A DNA stretch of 64,000 bases, taken from contig NZ_FO704550.1 in the NCBI RefSeq assembly GCF_000968195.1, positions 2,232,001 through 2,296,000 of the forward strand, in the 5' to 3' direction. The notes below the pieces were generated by a model, which had not been told where the DNA came from, did no database searches, and saw only the letters and a program-made list of their open reading frames with translations. Of this stretch, positions 8,958-18,229 are shown one piece after another. Each line of letters opens with the position of its first letter. Within the stretch, counting starts at the first letter, position 1. The stretch comes from Xenorhabdus doucetiae (GTDB taxonomy: Bacteria > Pseudomonadota > Gammaproteobacteria > Enterobacterales > Enterobacteriaceae). The position numbers were made by a program, and so were the translations under genes.

Positions 8958-9938
8958 TTATTTGGTTTTTAAGCGTTGGGCATAACGTTGGGCAAGGACA
9001 GCACAAACCATCAATTGGATCTGGTGGAAAATCATCAACGGTAGCAACATCACACCGACCATTGACGCGGGAAATAACACATTAGCCATCGGCACACCAT
9101 TCGCCAGGCTCTTCTTCGAACCACAAAACACAATGGTGATTTCATCATCTTTGCTAAACCCCAGCAAACGCGAGCTATAAATATTAATGATTAATACCAC
9201 TGCCAATAAAACACAGCAGACGATCCCAATCATAAGTAATGAATAGGCATCGATTTTATGCCAGATGCCTTCCACCACCGCTTCACTAAATGCAACATAA
9301 ACCACCAGCAAGATAGAAGAACGATCCGTCATGTTGACCCATTTCTTATGTTTTTCCACCCAATCCGCAATCAGGGGACGTGATAAATGGCCGACAATAA
9401 AAGGCACCATCAACTGTAAGATAATATCTTTTATCGCTTTCCACGTATCGGTGTGAGCACCTCCTTCATGGGTTTGGATCAAGAAACCCACTAATAACGG
9501 AGACAGGAATACACCTAATAAACTTGAAGCTGAAGCACTGCATATCGCCGCAGCAACATTTCCCCCGGCAACAGAAGTAAAAGCGATAGATGATTGCACT
9601 GTGGCAGGTAAAGCACAAAGATACAAAAAACCCATATAAATCGTTGGTGACATCCATTCCGGCACAATGAAACTCAATCCCATTCCCAATATAGGGAACA
9701 AAATAAAAGTGCTGGTGAAAATCACCAAATGCAGCCGCCAATGCCCTATTCCCGCCAAAATGGCATCACGGGATAACTTTGCGCCATGCATAAAAAATAG
9801 CAGCGCAATCGCCGCGGTAGTTAAGTACTGAAACCACTTTTTAGCTTCACCTTCACAAGGAAAGAACGATGCAATGATAACGACCGTAATCAGTATCACT
9901 AAAAAAGGATCAATTCTTAATTTTTGCAACACGTTCAT
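8958..9938 (-). CDS. yfeH: YfeH-like solute:sodium symporter (bile-acid symporter family)
   Basis: About 326 residues and roughly ten hydrophobic segments. It is nearly collinear with E. coli YfeH, including TTAAIALLFFMHGAKLSR, SSIAFTSVAGGNVAAAICS and FCGSKKSLANGVPMAN. These are SBF/BASS-fold transporters; the bacterial substrate is not settled. The start at 9938 (MNVLQKL) is preferred: GGGGAG lies 8 nt before it, while the longer form adds ten unconserved residues. In K-12 yfeH lies elsewhere on the chromosome, so its place between add and ydgJ differs from E. coli. Confidence 0.88.
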   Translation of the reverse strand: MNVLQKLRIDPFLVILITVVIIASFFPCEGEAKKWFQYLTTAAIALLFFMHGAKLSRDAILAGIGHWRLHLVIFTSTFILFPILGMGLSFIVPEWMSPTIYMGFLYLCALPATVQSSIAFTSVAGGNVAAAICSASASSLLGVFLSPLLVGFLIQTHEGGAHTDTWKAIKDIILQLMVPFIVGHLSRPLIADWVEKHKKWVNMTDRSSILLVVYVAFSEAVVEGIWHKIDAYSLLMIGIVCCVLLAVVLIINIYSSRLLGFSKDDEITIVFCGSKKSLANGVPMANVLFPASMVGVMLLPLMIFHQIQLMVCAVLAQRYAQRLKTK

Positions 9939-9975
9939 CAATATAGCTCCCCTTGCCTTACCTGCCACCGTTTAA

Positions 9976-11016
9976 TCAATCAATTAAAATCGTGCGTTGT
10001 TCTTTTGCCGATTTCTCACCTGCCTCAATCAGTTTCATAATCAGAATAGCTTCACCGGCAGTGACTGGATTCGATTTTCCAAACAAAATTGCATCACGAA
10101 TAGCCGCATAGTAAGCGCCATAATTGCCCGGCACCGTTGGAATAACTTTGGTCGCTAAGTCATCACCTTGTGACAACGTCACATAACCATCCCGTGCATC
10201 ATATCCCCAGTCGGCCCGTGGCGGCCTTTCCCCTGCTTTCAGGCGTTCTTCCTGAGGATCTAAACCATATTTGGTATAACTCCCGGCCATACCATGCAAA
10301 GTATAAATGGGTGATTCCACTGCTGCGAGCATGGTTGCATGTAATACTACTTTCAAATTGGGATAAGTGAGCTGTGTATGAAAATAATCCGCAGTTTCTG
10401 CATTTGGGCGTATCATGCCTAAATCTGTTGTGATGGCTTGGGGTTTGCCAAACAGTTGAACCGCCTGATCCAGTAAGTGTGGGGCTAAATCATACCAAAT
10501 GCCGCTGCCGGCTCCGGCAGCTTCGCGCCAACGCTGGCGAACAACGGGACGATAACGATCAAAGTGGGCTTCATAATATTTTAGTGCGCCCAGTTTATTT
10601 TCTTTAATGATTGACTTCACGGTCAGAAAGCCAGAATCCCAACGGCGATTATGGAATACAGACAGCAATAATTTCGCCTCTTCGGCTTGTTTTTTCAGCG
10701 ATTGAGCCTGTTCTACGGTAATAGTAAAAGGCTTATCGACGACAACATGTTTACCCGCAGCCAACGCCTTTTGCGCCAATGGATAGTGTGTATCATTTGG
10801 CGTTGGGATCACAATTAGGTCAATGTTGGGATCATTGAAAAGCGCTTCCGGCGAGGAAACAACGGATACTGTTGACCAATCTTTTTTTACTTTATCTGCA
10901 TCACTGCTGGAAATAGCCACCAATTCAACATTGGGCGTCCCCGCAATCAATGGTGCATGGAATGTCTTACTTGCATAACCATAACCCACCAAACCAACTT
11001 TTAAGAAATCACTCAT
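9976..11016 (-). CDS. ydgJ: YdgJ-like Gfo/Idh/MocA-family oxidoreductase
   Basis: A 346-residue protein, equal in length to E. coli YdgJ. The N-terminal Rossmann fold starts with KVGLVGYGYASKTFHAPLI; the family motif VVVDKPFT supplies the catalytic lysine at about residue 95, and HNRRWDSGFLTVK opens the C-terminal substrate domain with WYDLAPHLLDQ. It is a probable NAD(P)-dependent sugar or inositol dehydrogenase; the substrate is unknown. It lies just upstream of yfeH on the same strand with a gap of about 37 bases, so the two may be cotranscribed. Confidence 0.9.
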   Translation of the reverse strand: MSDFLKVGLVGYGYASKTFHAPLIAGTPNVELVAISSSDADKVKKDWSTVSVVSSPEALFNDPNIDLIVIPTPNDTHYPLAQKALAAGKHVVVDKPFTITVEQAQSLKKQAEEAKLLLSVFHNRRWDSGFLTVKSIIKENKLGALKYYEAHFDRYRPVVRQRWREAAGAGSGIWYDLAPHLLDQAVQLFGKPQAITTDLGMIRPNAETADYFHTQLTYPNLKVVLHATMLAAVESPIYTLHGMAGSYTKYGLDPQEERLKAGERPPRADWGYDARDGYVTLSQGDDLATKVIPTVPGNYGAYYAAIRDAILFGKSNPVTAGEAILIMKLIEAGEKSAKEQRTILID

Positions 11017-11193
11017 AACTGCCCCTAAAAAATGATCGTAATATCACGCAAATACTGTAAGCAGGTAACAAAGCATCAAAAAGTACCACTACTTATCACA
11101 GGTTAGCAACTAATCCGAATTCCAGTTCTACGCTCTTTTTCCTATAATCATTTCCTATATCAAAAAACACGCATGATGGAATGAAAAATTCTT

Positions 11194-11634
11194 ATGTATC
11201 AATCCAATGATTATTATCGTATTAACGGCTGGTTATTAGCGCCTGCCGCCTATCTCATCATGACATTAATCGCCGCCAGTTTAATGCTGCTGTTATATAT
11301 GATGACCTTTATCCATAAAAATGAAACTATTCACCAAATCAGCGGTGGCTTTACCACGCTGTGGTATACTTCGGTATTAACCACGGCAATAATGTGGTGT
11401 TTTACTGTCTGGGTATTAAAACTACTTTTTATTCGTTCGAAACGATTCCCGCGTATTTTTATTATTTGGCTGATGATTTCCGTTCTGATCGCGGTAAAGA
11501 CCTTTGCCTTTTCTCCCATTTCTGATGAAATGGCAATACGCTCCCTATTATGGCCATTACTGGCTGCCGCAGCTTTCGTTCCTTATATTAAACGTTCCCA
11601 TCGGGTGAAAATGACTTTCACACAAGATCGATAA
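11194..11634 (+). CDS. ydgK: YdgK-family inner-membrane protein (DUF2569)
   Basis: A 146-residue integral membrane protein with four hydrophobic segments. YRINGWLLAPAAYLIMT near the start and the C-terminal KRSHRVKMTF match E. coli YdgK. Function unknown. It is the gene before rnfA, as in K-12; the small K-12 genes blr and cnu that lie between ydgJ and ydgK are not present in the 177-base gap upstream. Confidence 0.87.
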   Translation: MYQSNDYYRINGWLLAPAAYLIMTLIAASLMLLLYMMTFIHKNETIHQISGGFTTLWYTSVLTTAIMWCFTVWVLKLLFIRSKRFPRIFIIWLMISVLIAVKTFAFSPISDEMAIRSLLWPLLAAAAFVPYIKRSHRVKMTFTQDR

Positions 11635-11754
11635 CATACCCCACAATTGATTGTTATCATTCCCCCCACTTGCCCCACATTCAAGTGGGGGAATGTCTAT
11701 TCAAACTATGTAAGCAGTGTTCCATTTTCCAATCTATTATTTTCAGGTATAGCA

Positions 11755-12336
11755 ATGACTGAATACCTTCTGTTATTTATTGGCACAGTTTTGGTCAATA
11801 ACTTTGTTTTGGTAAAGTTTTTGGGCTTATGCCCGTTTATGGGAGTTTCCAAAAAACTCGAAACGGCCATCGGCATGGGGTTGGCAACAACATTTGTTCT
11901 CACCCTGGCTTCTATCAGCTCATGGCTGATAAACTCGTTTATTCTTATCCCGCTTGATTTGGTTTATTTGCGCACCCTGAGCTTTATTCTCGTCACGGCG
12001 GTCGTCGTTCAGTTTACTGAATTAGTCATCCGCAAGACCAGTCCGGCACTTTATCGCCTGTTGGGGATTTTCCTGCCACTGATTACCACCAACTGCGCTG
12101 TACTTGGCGTTGCGCTGCTCAATGCCAACCAATCCCACGGTTTTTTACAATCGGCTGTATATGGTTTCAGCGCTGCCGCAGGTTTTTCTCTTGTCATGGT
12201 GTTGTTTGCCGCGATTCGAGAACGTCTGGCCGTTGCCAATATTCCGGCTCCTTTTCGTGGTTCATCGATAGGGCTTATCACTGCGGGGTTAATGTCCCTC
12301 GCATTTATGGGCTTTAGTGGTTTGGTGAAATTCTAA
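11755..12336 (+). CDS. rnfA: RnfA/RsxA, membrane subunit of the Rnf electron-transport complex
   Basis: A 193-residue protein with six predicted membrane helices, the E. coli RsxA length. NNFVLVKFLGLCPFMGVSKK near residue 14 carries one of the conserved cysteines thought to bind the intramembrane iron-sulfur centre with RnfE; TTNCAVLGVALLN carries the other. The start at 11755 (MTEYLLLF) is chosen over an upstream in-frame start because AGG precedes it and it matches the family N-terminus. First gene of rnfABCDGE-nth, overlapping rnfB as TAATG. In E. coli the Rsx complex keeps SoxR reduced. Confidence 0.96.
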   Translation: MTEYLLLFIGTVLVNNFVLVKFLGLCPFMGVSKKLETAIGMGLATTFVLTLASISSWLINSFILIPLDLVYLRTLSFILVTAVVVQFTELVIRKTSPALYRLLGIFLPLITTNCAVLGVALLNANQSHGFLQSAVYGFSAAAGFSLVMVLFAAIRERLAVANIPAPFRGSSIGLITAGLMSLAFMGFSGLVKF

Positions 12337-12959
12337 TGATGTCATTATGGATAGCGATCGGTGTATTAAGTGTACTCGGATTAGCCTTTGGCTTAATTCT
12401 GGGTTTTGCTGCCCGCCGTTTTAAAGTGGAAGAAGATCCGATTGTCGAAAAAATCGATAATTTATTGCCCCAGAGTCAATGTGGACAGTGCAGCTACCCT
12501 GGTTGTCGCCCTTACGCGGAAGCCGTTGCCAACAATGGTGAGATGATCAATAAATGCGCTCCCGGTGGCGAGCAGGTTATGCTCAAAATCTCTGAGTTAT
12601 TAAGTGTTGATCCACAACCGCTGGATGGTGACGAAAGCGTGCAAAACCCAGCCAGAAAAGTGGCTTTCATTGATGAAGAAAACTGTATCGGCTGCACAAA
12701 ATGCATTCAGGCTTGCCCTGTCGATGCCATTATTGGCGCAAACCGTGCCATGCACACCGTTGTCGAAGATCTCTGCACAGGTTGTGACCTATGCGTCGCG
12801 CCTTGCCCAACCGATTGCATTACGATGATCCCCGTTGCTACAACGACCTCAAATTGGAAATGGGATTTAAACACCATTCCGGTAAAAAACATTCCTGCCA
12901 CCCCAGAACCGGCGTTGTTCTCTCCAGCGAAGCATGTTGAGGTGAAAGCCAATGTTTAA
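12336..12959 (+). CDS. rnfB: RnfB/RsxB, ferredoxin-type subunit of the Rnf complex
   Basis: A 207-residue protein: one N-terminal membrane helix (residues 4-24), a four-cysteine iron-sulfur domain starting CGQCSYPGC near residue 48, then two ferredoxin motifs, CIGCTKCIQACP and CTGCDLCVAPCP, each binding a 4Fe-4S cluster. It is slightly longer than E. coli RsxB (192), the extra being a C-terminal tail. It accepts or donates electrons on the cytoplasmic face. It overlaps rnfA by one base and rnfC by a few bases, indicating translational coupling. Confidence 0.96.
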   Translation: MMSLWIAIGVLSVLGLAFGLILGFAARRFKVEEDPIVEKIDNLLPQSQCGQCSYPGCRPYAEAVANNGEMINKCAPGGEQVMLKISELLSVDPQPLDGDESVQNPARKVAFIDEENCIGCTKCIQACPVDAIIGANRAMHTVVEDLCTGCDLCVAPCPTDCITMIPVATTTSNWKWDLNTIPVKNIPATPEPALFSPAKHVEVKANV

Positions 12960-14961
12960 TCTGTTCAACTTGCTGAATAAGAATAAAATCTGGGATTTTG
13001 ATGGTGGTATCCATCCGCCAGAAATGAAACTGCAATCTAGCTGTACCCCATTACGCTATGCTCCATTGCCGGATGAATTGATCATTCCTCTACAGCAACA
13101 TTTGGGGCCAGAGGGTGAATTGTTGGTTAAAGCGGGTGATAAGGTCTTAAAAGGCCAGCCGTTAACGGTTGGCATGGGCAGGACAGTCCCTGTTCATGCG
13201 TCCACATCGGGAACCATTATCGCCATTGAGCCTTGTGTTACCGCTCATCCTTCTGGGCTGAAAGAATTGTGTGTCCGCTTGCGCCCTGATGGTAAAGACC
13301 AATGGGGAGAACGCATCCAAGCCGCTGATTACACCACACTGGATGCTAATGAAATATTGCAACGCATTCAGCAAGCGGGTATTGCCGGCTTAGGTGGGGC
13401 CGGCTTCCCGACCGAAACAAAACTCAAAGGTGGGCGGCATAATCTCAAGACGCTCATCATTAATGCGGCTGAGTGTGAACCCTATATCACCGCTGATGAC
13501 CGTTTAATGCAGGAACATGCGCCAGAAATTATTGCGGGTATCCGTATCTTGATACACTTGCTCAACCCAAAGCAGGTGCTGATTGGGATTGAAGATAACA
13601 AACCTGACGCCATTCATGCCCTAAACACCGCACTTGATGGTGATAAATCCATTATTGTGCGGGTCATTCCAACAAAATATCCTTCTGGTGGTGCCAAGCA
13701 ACTGACCAAGATCCTGACCGGACAAGAAGTCCCTTCTGGTGGACGCTCTTCCGGCATCGGCGTTCTCATGCAAAACGTGGGCACCGTCGTGGCAATAAAG
13801 CGAGCCATTATTGATGGTGAGCCATTAATTGAGCGAGTTGTCACGCTGACCGGTGAATCGGTCACTTCACCCGGTAATTTCTGGGCCCGTCTTGGCACGC
13901 CAGTTCAATTCCTGTTACAACAAGCGGGATTTAACCCCTGCTCGGAACAAATGGTCATTATGGGGGGGCCGTTAATGGGTTTCACTCTGCCTGACCTGAA
14001 TGTTCCCATCGTCAAAATCAGTAACTGTATCCTTGCGCCTTCGGTACAAGAGATGGAACCTAAAGCGATTGAAGAGGCGTGTATCCGTTGCGGTTTATGC
14101 GTTGAAGCCTGCCCTGCTGGGTTATTGCCCCAACAACTGTATTGGTTCAGCCGTGGGCAAGAGCATGAAAAAGCGAAAGATCACCATTTATTTGACTGTA
14201 TTGAATGTGGTGCCTGTGCTTATGTGTGCCCAAGTAATATTCCTTTAGTTCAATACTATCGACAAGAAAAAGCCGAAATACGAGCTATAGACGCAGAAGC
14301 ACGCCGCTCTGCTGAAGCGAAGCTACGTTTTGAAGCCAAGCAAGCCCGTCTGGAACGGGAAAAATTGGCGCGCGAAGAACGCCATAAAAAAGCGGCGGTT
14401 CAAGTGGATAGCAGCGATAAGAGTGCGGTACAAGCGGCTCTTGCCCGTGTGAAAGAAAAACAGGGAAATGCGGGTGAATCTATCATGGTGCAAGCAGGTC
14501 AATCACCTGACAACGCAGCGGCAATTGCGGCACGTAAGGCCAGAAAAGAACAGTTACGTGCCCGTCAGGCAGAGAAACCCATTACCACAAGCCCAGATAT
14601 AGAGACATCAACACCGCCGGCGGAAGACAGCGATCCACGTAAAGCCGCCCTCGCCGCTGCGATAGCCAGAGCCAAAGCGAAAAAAGCCGCCCAAAGCCAG
14701 CCTGAGCCAACGCCACCAGCGGCTGTTTCCGAAGTGCCGGAAGAAACCGATCCGCGCAAAGCGGCCGTCGCTGCGGCTATTGCCCGTGCCAAAGCCAAAA
14801 AAGCCGCACAAAGCCAACCTGAGCCAACGCCGCCAGCGGCTGTTTCCGCCGAGCCGGAAGAGACCGATCCGCGTAAAGCGGCTGTCGCTGCGGCTATTGC
14901 CCGTGCTAAAGCCAAAAAAGCGGCTCAAGCTCAAGAAGAACAAAAAGTTACAACAGAATAG
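12952..14961 (+). CDS. rnfC: RnfC/RsxC, NADH- and FMN-binding subunit of the Rnf complex
   Basis: A 669-residue peripheral subunit. The soluble domain has GLGGAGFPTETKL (NADH/FMN-binding region, about residue 145), followed by the ferredoxin motifs CIRCGLCVEACP (about residue 380) and CIECGACAYVCP (about 420). The C-terminal third is an Ala/Lys/Glu-rich charged tail ending in three repeats of DPRKAAxAAAIARAKAKKAA with a 39-residue period. Such variable tails are known for enterobacterial RsxC. It overlaps the end of rnfB. Expected to oxidise NADH or be reduced by ferredoxin, depending on coupling direction. Confidence 0.95.
   Translation: MFNLFNLLNKNKIWDFDGGIHPPEMKLQSSCTPLRYAPLPDELIIPLQQHLGPEGELLVKAGDKVLKGQPLTVGMGRTVPVHASTSGTIIAIEPCVTAHPSGLKELCVRLRPDGKDQWGERIQAADYTTLDANEILQRIQQAGIAGLGGAGFPTETKLKGGRHNLKTLIINAAECEPYITADDRLMQEHAPEIIAGIRILIHLLNPKQVLIGIEDNKPDAIHALNTALDGDKSIIVRVIPTKYPSGGAKQLTKILTGQEVPSGGRSSGIGVLMQNVGTVVAIKRAIIDGEPLIERVVTLTGESVTSPGNFWARLGTPVQFLLQQAGFNPCSEQMVIMGGPLMGFTLPDLNVPIVKISNCILAPSVQEMEPKAIEEACIRCGLCVEACPAGLLPQQLYWFSRGQEHEKAKDHHLFDCIECGACAYVCPSNIPLVQYYRQEKAEIRAIDAEARRSAEAKLRFEAKQARLEREKLAREERHKKAAVQVDSSDKSAVQAALARVKEKQGNAGESIMVQAGQSPDNAAAIAARKARKEQLRARQAEKPITTSPDIETSTPPAEDSDPRKAALAAAIARAKAKKAAQSQPEPTPPAAVSEVPEETDPRKAAVAAAIARAKAKKAAQSQPEPTPPAAVSAEPEETDPRKAAVAAAIARAKAKKAAQAQEEQKVTTE
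14632..14931 (+). repeat. 117-bp in-frame tandem repeat in rnfC
   Basis: Three copies start at 14632, 14749 and 14866, the last partial. Each encodes DPRKAA(L/V)AAAIARAKAKKA plus a Pro/Glu-rich linker. Copies two and three are more alike than copy one, suggesting a recent duplication. Confidence 0.9.
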
Positions 14962-14973
14962 TGAAATTTATCG

Positions 14974-16053
14974 ATGAAATTTAGGCCAGTAAACACTGAC
15001 AACAGTTCATTAAAAGTCGCAAGTTCGCCTTTTACCCACAGTCAAAAAAGCACCAGCCGGATCATGATTTGGGTGGTTTTAGCTGCCGTACCCGGTATTG
15101 CAGTACAGACCTACTTCTTTGGCTATGGAACATTATTCCAGATCTTGCTGGCGGTCATGACGGCATTGCTGGCAGAATCTGCGGCTATTGCGCTAAAAAA
15201 GCAACTCATACTTCCCTACCTGAAAGATAATTCAGCTCTCGTTACAGGGTTACTGTTAGGTATTAGCCTGCCGCCATTAGCACCGTGGTGGCTAATCGTA
15301 CTTGGGACATTCTTTGCCATCATTATTGCGAAGCACCTGTATGGCGGGCTTGGGCAAAACCCATTTAATCCTGCCATGGTCGGCTATGTTGTTCTGCTGA
15401 TCTCATTTCCTGTCCAAATGACCAGTTGGATGCCCCCGGAGTCTTTACAGGCATCAACCTTAACGCCGTGGGATAGCTTGATGGTCATTTTCACAGGGCA
15501 TACGCCAGAGGGTTCCACTTTATTGCAACTGCAACAAAGCATTGATGGAATGAGTCAAGCCACACCGCTGGACAGTTTTAAAACGGGCAGACTGACTCAC
15601 CATATTGATGAAGTATTGCAACAACCTATATTACAAGGTGTTTTGGCAGGTATTGGCTGGCAGTGGGTGAATATGGCTTATTTAGCCGGTGGCCTGATGA
15701 TGCTCAATCGAAAAGTCATTCACTGGCAAATTCCCACAGCCTTTATTTTGTCGTTAGGTATTTGTGCCGTGATTAGCTGGCTGCTTGATCCCACTCGCTA
15801 TTCACCGCCTTTATTGCAACTCTTTTCCGGTGCAACCATGTTAGGCGCATTTTTTATTGCCACTGACCCAGTTAGCGCATCAACAACACCAAAAGGTCGT
15901 CTGGTTTACGGCGCCATGATTGGTGGGCTTATTTGGATAATTCGTGTGTATGGGGGTTATCCCGATGCGGTGGCATTTGCAGTATTACTGGCAAATATCT
16001 GTGTACCCCTTATTGACCATTACACCCAGCCTCGTGCTTACGGCCATAAATAG
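14974..16053 (+). CDS. rnfD: RnfD/RsxD, flavin-bearing membrane subunit of the Rnf complex
   Basis: A 359-residue polytopic protein of the NqrB/RnfD family. DGMSQATPLDSFK near residue 190 contains the threonine expected to carry covalently attached FMN in this family. GLGQNPFNPAMVGYVVL and FIATDPVSASTTPKGR are further family hallmarks. It starts 12 bases after rnfC, and rnfG follows after 15 bases, so cotranscription is expected. It should form part of the ion-translocating membrane core. Confidence 0.95.
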   Translation: MKFRPVNTDNSSLKVASSPFTHSQKSTSRIMIWVVLAAVPGIAVQTYFFGYGTLFQILLAVMTALLAESAAIALKKQLILPYLKDNSALVTGLLLGISLPPLAPWWLIVLGTFFAIIIAKHLYGGLGQNPFNPAMVGYVVLLISFPVQMTSWMPPESLQASTLTPWDSLMVIFTGHTPEGSTLLQLQQSIDGMSQATPLDSFKTGRLTHHIDEVLQQPILQGVLAGIGWQWVNMAYLAGGLMMLNRKVIHWQIPTAFILSLGICAVISWLLDPTRYSPPLLQLFSGATMLGAFFIATDPVSASTTPKGRLVYGAMIGGLIWIIRVYGGYPDAVAFAVLLANICVPLIDHYTQPRAYGHK

Positions 16054-16068
16054 GAAAGAAAGAATACT

Positions 16069-16695
16069 ATGTTAGAAACTATGCGTCGCCACGGTATTAC
16101 CCTTGCTATTTTCGCGGCCTGTACCACCGGGTTAACGGCACTGGTTTATTCGTTGACAAAGGACCGGATCGCCGAACAAGCTGCTTTGCAGCATAAGATA
16201 TTACTGGATCAAGTTGTTCCGCCTGCTTTATACGATAATGATATGCAAAATGAATGTTATCTGGTGACCAACAATGCGTTAGGCAATGAGCAGCCCCACC
16301 GTCTTTATCTCGCCCGTAAACAAGGCGTTCCCATTGCCGCCGCATTGGAAAGCACAGCGCCTGATGGTTATTCAGGTGCAATTCAATTACTGGTGGGCGC
16401 GAACTTTTCTGGTAACGTGCTAGGTGTCCGAGTCACTGAACATCATGAAACACCGGGTTTGGGGGATAAAATTGAGGCCCGAATTTCCGATTGGATCTAT
16501 GCTTTCTCTGGCAAGCAAGTAATGTCAAAGGATGATCATAACTGGGCGGTCAAAAAAGACGGCGGGGAATTTGACCAATTTACCGGTGCAACCATTACTC
16601 CCCGTGCTGTCGTCAATGCCGTTAAACGGACAACGCTTTATCTGGAAACCGTACCGGAACAACTTTCCTCGCTACCCACTTGTGAAGAGAAATAA
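16069..16695 (+). CDS. rnfG: RnfG/RsxG, periplasmic FMN-binding subunit of the Rnf complex
   Basis: A 208-residue protein with one N-terminal membrane anchor (residues 7-27) and a periplasmic FMN-binding domain. DQFTGATITPRAVVNAVK near residue 170 contains the S/T-GAT motif whose last threonine is flavinylated. ETPGLGDKIE is another conserved segment. The start has AAAGAAAG nearby. It is followed by rnfE after a 2-base gap. Confidence 0.95.
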   Translation: MLETMRRHGITLAIFAACTTGLTALVYSLTKDRIAEQAALQHKILLDQVVPPALYDNDMQNECYLVTNNALGNEQPHRLYLARKQGVPIAAALESTAPDGYSGAIQLLVGANFSGNVLGVRVTEHHETPGLGDKIEARISDWIYAFSGKQVMSKDDHNWAVKKDGGEFDQFTGATITPRAVVNAVKRTTLYLETVPEQLSSLPTCEEK

Positions 16696-16697
16696 TC

Positions 16698-17402
16698 ATG
16701 AATGAAACAAAGAACCTATTTATTCAGGGACTCTGGAAAAACAACTCCGCGTTAGTACAGCTTTTAGGGCTTTGCCCTTTGTTGGCTGTTTCCTCGACGG
16801 CAACCAATGCCTTGGGATTAGGATTGGCTACCACACTAGTTTTAGTGTGTACCAACATTGCAGTATCAGCCTTACGGCGTTGGGTGCCCCATGAAATTCG
16901 TATTCCCATTTATGTGATAATCATCGCGTCTGTCGTCAGTGCCGTCCAGATGTTAATCAATGCCTTTGCTTTTGGTCTTTATCAATCATTGGGGATTTTT
17001 ATTCCCTTGATTGTGACTAACTGTATTGTCATTGGCCGTGCCGAAGCCTACGCCTCAAAGAACTCGATTTATCATTCGACAATTGATGGTCTTTCAATGG
17101 GATTAGGTGCGACTTTTGCTTTATTTGTTTTAGGCGCCATGCGGGAAATTTTAGGAAACGGGACTCTTTTTGATGGTGCAGATTTATTGCTGGGCAGTTG
17201 GGCCAAATCCCTGCGCATTGAAATCATTCATATGGATTCCCCTTTCCTGCTCGCCATTCTCCCACCAGGTGCTTTTATTGGGTTGGGTTTGCTACTGGCA
17301 GGAAAATATCTCATTGATGAGCGCATCAAAAATCAGGCAAAAAATGAAGAACGTGAGTATAACGTAGAAAAAGGCTGTGGAAGTCATATTACAAGAAGCT
17401 GA
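16698..17402 (+). CDS. rnfE: RnfE/RsxE, membrane subunit of the Rnf complex
   Basis: A 234-residue protein with six predicted helices, homologous to RnfA in inverted topology. The conserved cysteine blocks are NNSALVQLLGLCPLLAVSS near residue 15 and IVTNCIVIGRAEAYASKN near residue 107, the latter paired with RnfA in the membrane iron-sulfur centre. The hydrophilic tail is charged. nth starts 14 bases downstream, as in E. coli. Confidence 0.95.
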   Translation: MNETKNLFIQGLWKNNSALVQLLGLCPLLAVSSTATNALGLGLATTLVLVCTNIAVSALRRWVPHEIRIPIYVIIIASVVSAVQMLINAFAFGLYQSLGIFIPLIVTNCIVIGRAEAYASKNSIYHSTIDGLSMGLGATFALFVLGAMREILGNGTLFDGADLLLGSWAKSLRIEIIHMDSPFLLAILPPGAFIGLGLLLAGKYLIDERIKNQAKNEEREYNVEKGCGSHITRS

Positions 17403-17416
17403 AGGTGTAACCAGAT

Positions 17417-18049
17417 ATGAATCAACAAAAACGGGTTGAGATCCTCACCCGCTTACGGGATAGCAATCCGCACCCAACAACTGAGCTGGTGTTCAACTCG
17501 CCATTTGAGTTATTAATTTCTGTTTTACTGTCTGCTCAGGCCACGGATGTCAGCGTAAATAAGGCAACGGCAAAACTATATCCCGTTGCCAATACCCCGC
17601 AGGCGATCCTTGATTTGGGCGTTGAGGGTTTAAAGACGTATATAAAAACCATTGGGTTATATAACACCAAAGCCGAAAATGTGATTAAAACCTGCCGGAT
17701 ATTACTGGAAAAACATCAAGGAGAAGTACCGGAAGATCGCGCAGCGCTGGAAGCGCTGCCGGGAGTCGGCCGGAAAACGGCTAATGTTGTCTTAAATACG
17801 GCTTTTGGCTGGCCAACCATTGCCGTTGACACGCATATTTTTCGTGTCAGCAATCGGACTCAATTTGCACCGGGGAAAAACGTGGATGAAGTTGAGAAGA
17901 ACTTATTGAAATTCGTACCATCCGAATTCAAGGTTGATTGCCACCATTGGCTGATTCTGCATGGTCGCTACACTTGTATTGCCCGTAAACCGCGCTGTGG
18001 CTCCTGTATTATTGAAGATCTTTGTGAATATACGGATAAAACCGAATAA
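17417..18049 (+). CDS. nth: Endonuclease III, DNA glycosylase/AP lyase
   Basis: A 210-residue base-excision repair enzyme removing oxidised pyrimidines. The helix-hairpin-helix LPGVGRKTANVVLN (about residues 113-126) contains the catalytic lysine, and VDTHIFRV carries the catalytic aspartate at about residue 138. The C-terminal 4Fe-4S signature C-x6-C-x2-C-x5-C is present in CIARKPRCGSCIIEDLC. It is the last gene of the rnf operon; reading frames on both sides end cleanly. In K-12 dtpA follows, but here rnb does, marking a change of gene order. Confidence 0.97.
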   Translation: MNQQKRVEILTRLRDSNPHPTTELVFNSPFELLISVLLSAQATDVSVNKATAKLYPVANTPQAILDLGVEGLKTYIKTIGLYNTKAENVIKTCRILLEKHQGEVPEDRAALEALPGVGRKTANVVLNTAFGWPTIAVDTHIFRVSNRTQFAPGKNVDEVEKNLLKFVPSEFKVDCHHWLILHGRYTCIARKPRCGSCIIEDLCEYTDKTE

Positions 18050-18087
18050 TAAAAAACCATAAAATATTACCATCTTAAATCTCCATC

Positions 18088-18128
18088 AGCCTGTCCCCTG
18101 TCTAATCATCAATGGCAGGAGACAGGCT
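18088..18128. repeat. Imperfect inverted repeat after nth
   Basis: AGCCTGTCCCCTG pairs with CAGGAGACAGGCT across a 15-nt loop with one mismatch. No T run follows, so it may be a processing or weak termination structure at the end of the rnf-nth transcript. Confidence 0.45.
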
Positions 18129-18229
18129 AAATAAACCATTATTGTTGTATTTCCCCCTTTCTTACCCCTTAAATCGTTGGATAGCTTTTTGTGTTTTTGA
18201 GTTGATGTTTGTGGTTATGGTTTTAACCT

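Noticed and set aside
8876..9085. 69-codon plus-strand frame after add
   Set aside because: It reads through the terminator and overlaps yfeH antisense; no start signal and no recognisable family.
14565..14943. Minus-strand glycine/alanine-rich frames opposite the rnfC tail
   Set aside because: They are mirror frames of the repeat-bearing RnfC coding sequence, without start signals.
14944..14960. Ter-like sequence on the minus strand at the end of rnfC (TGTTGTAACT core)
   Set aside because: Only the central ten bases match; the flanks, including the conserved AG before the core and AAA after it, are wrong, and it is inside a coding region.
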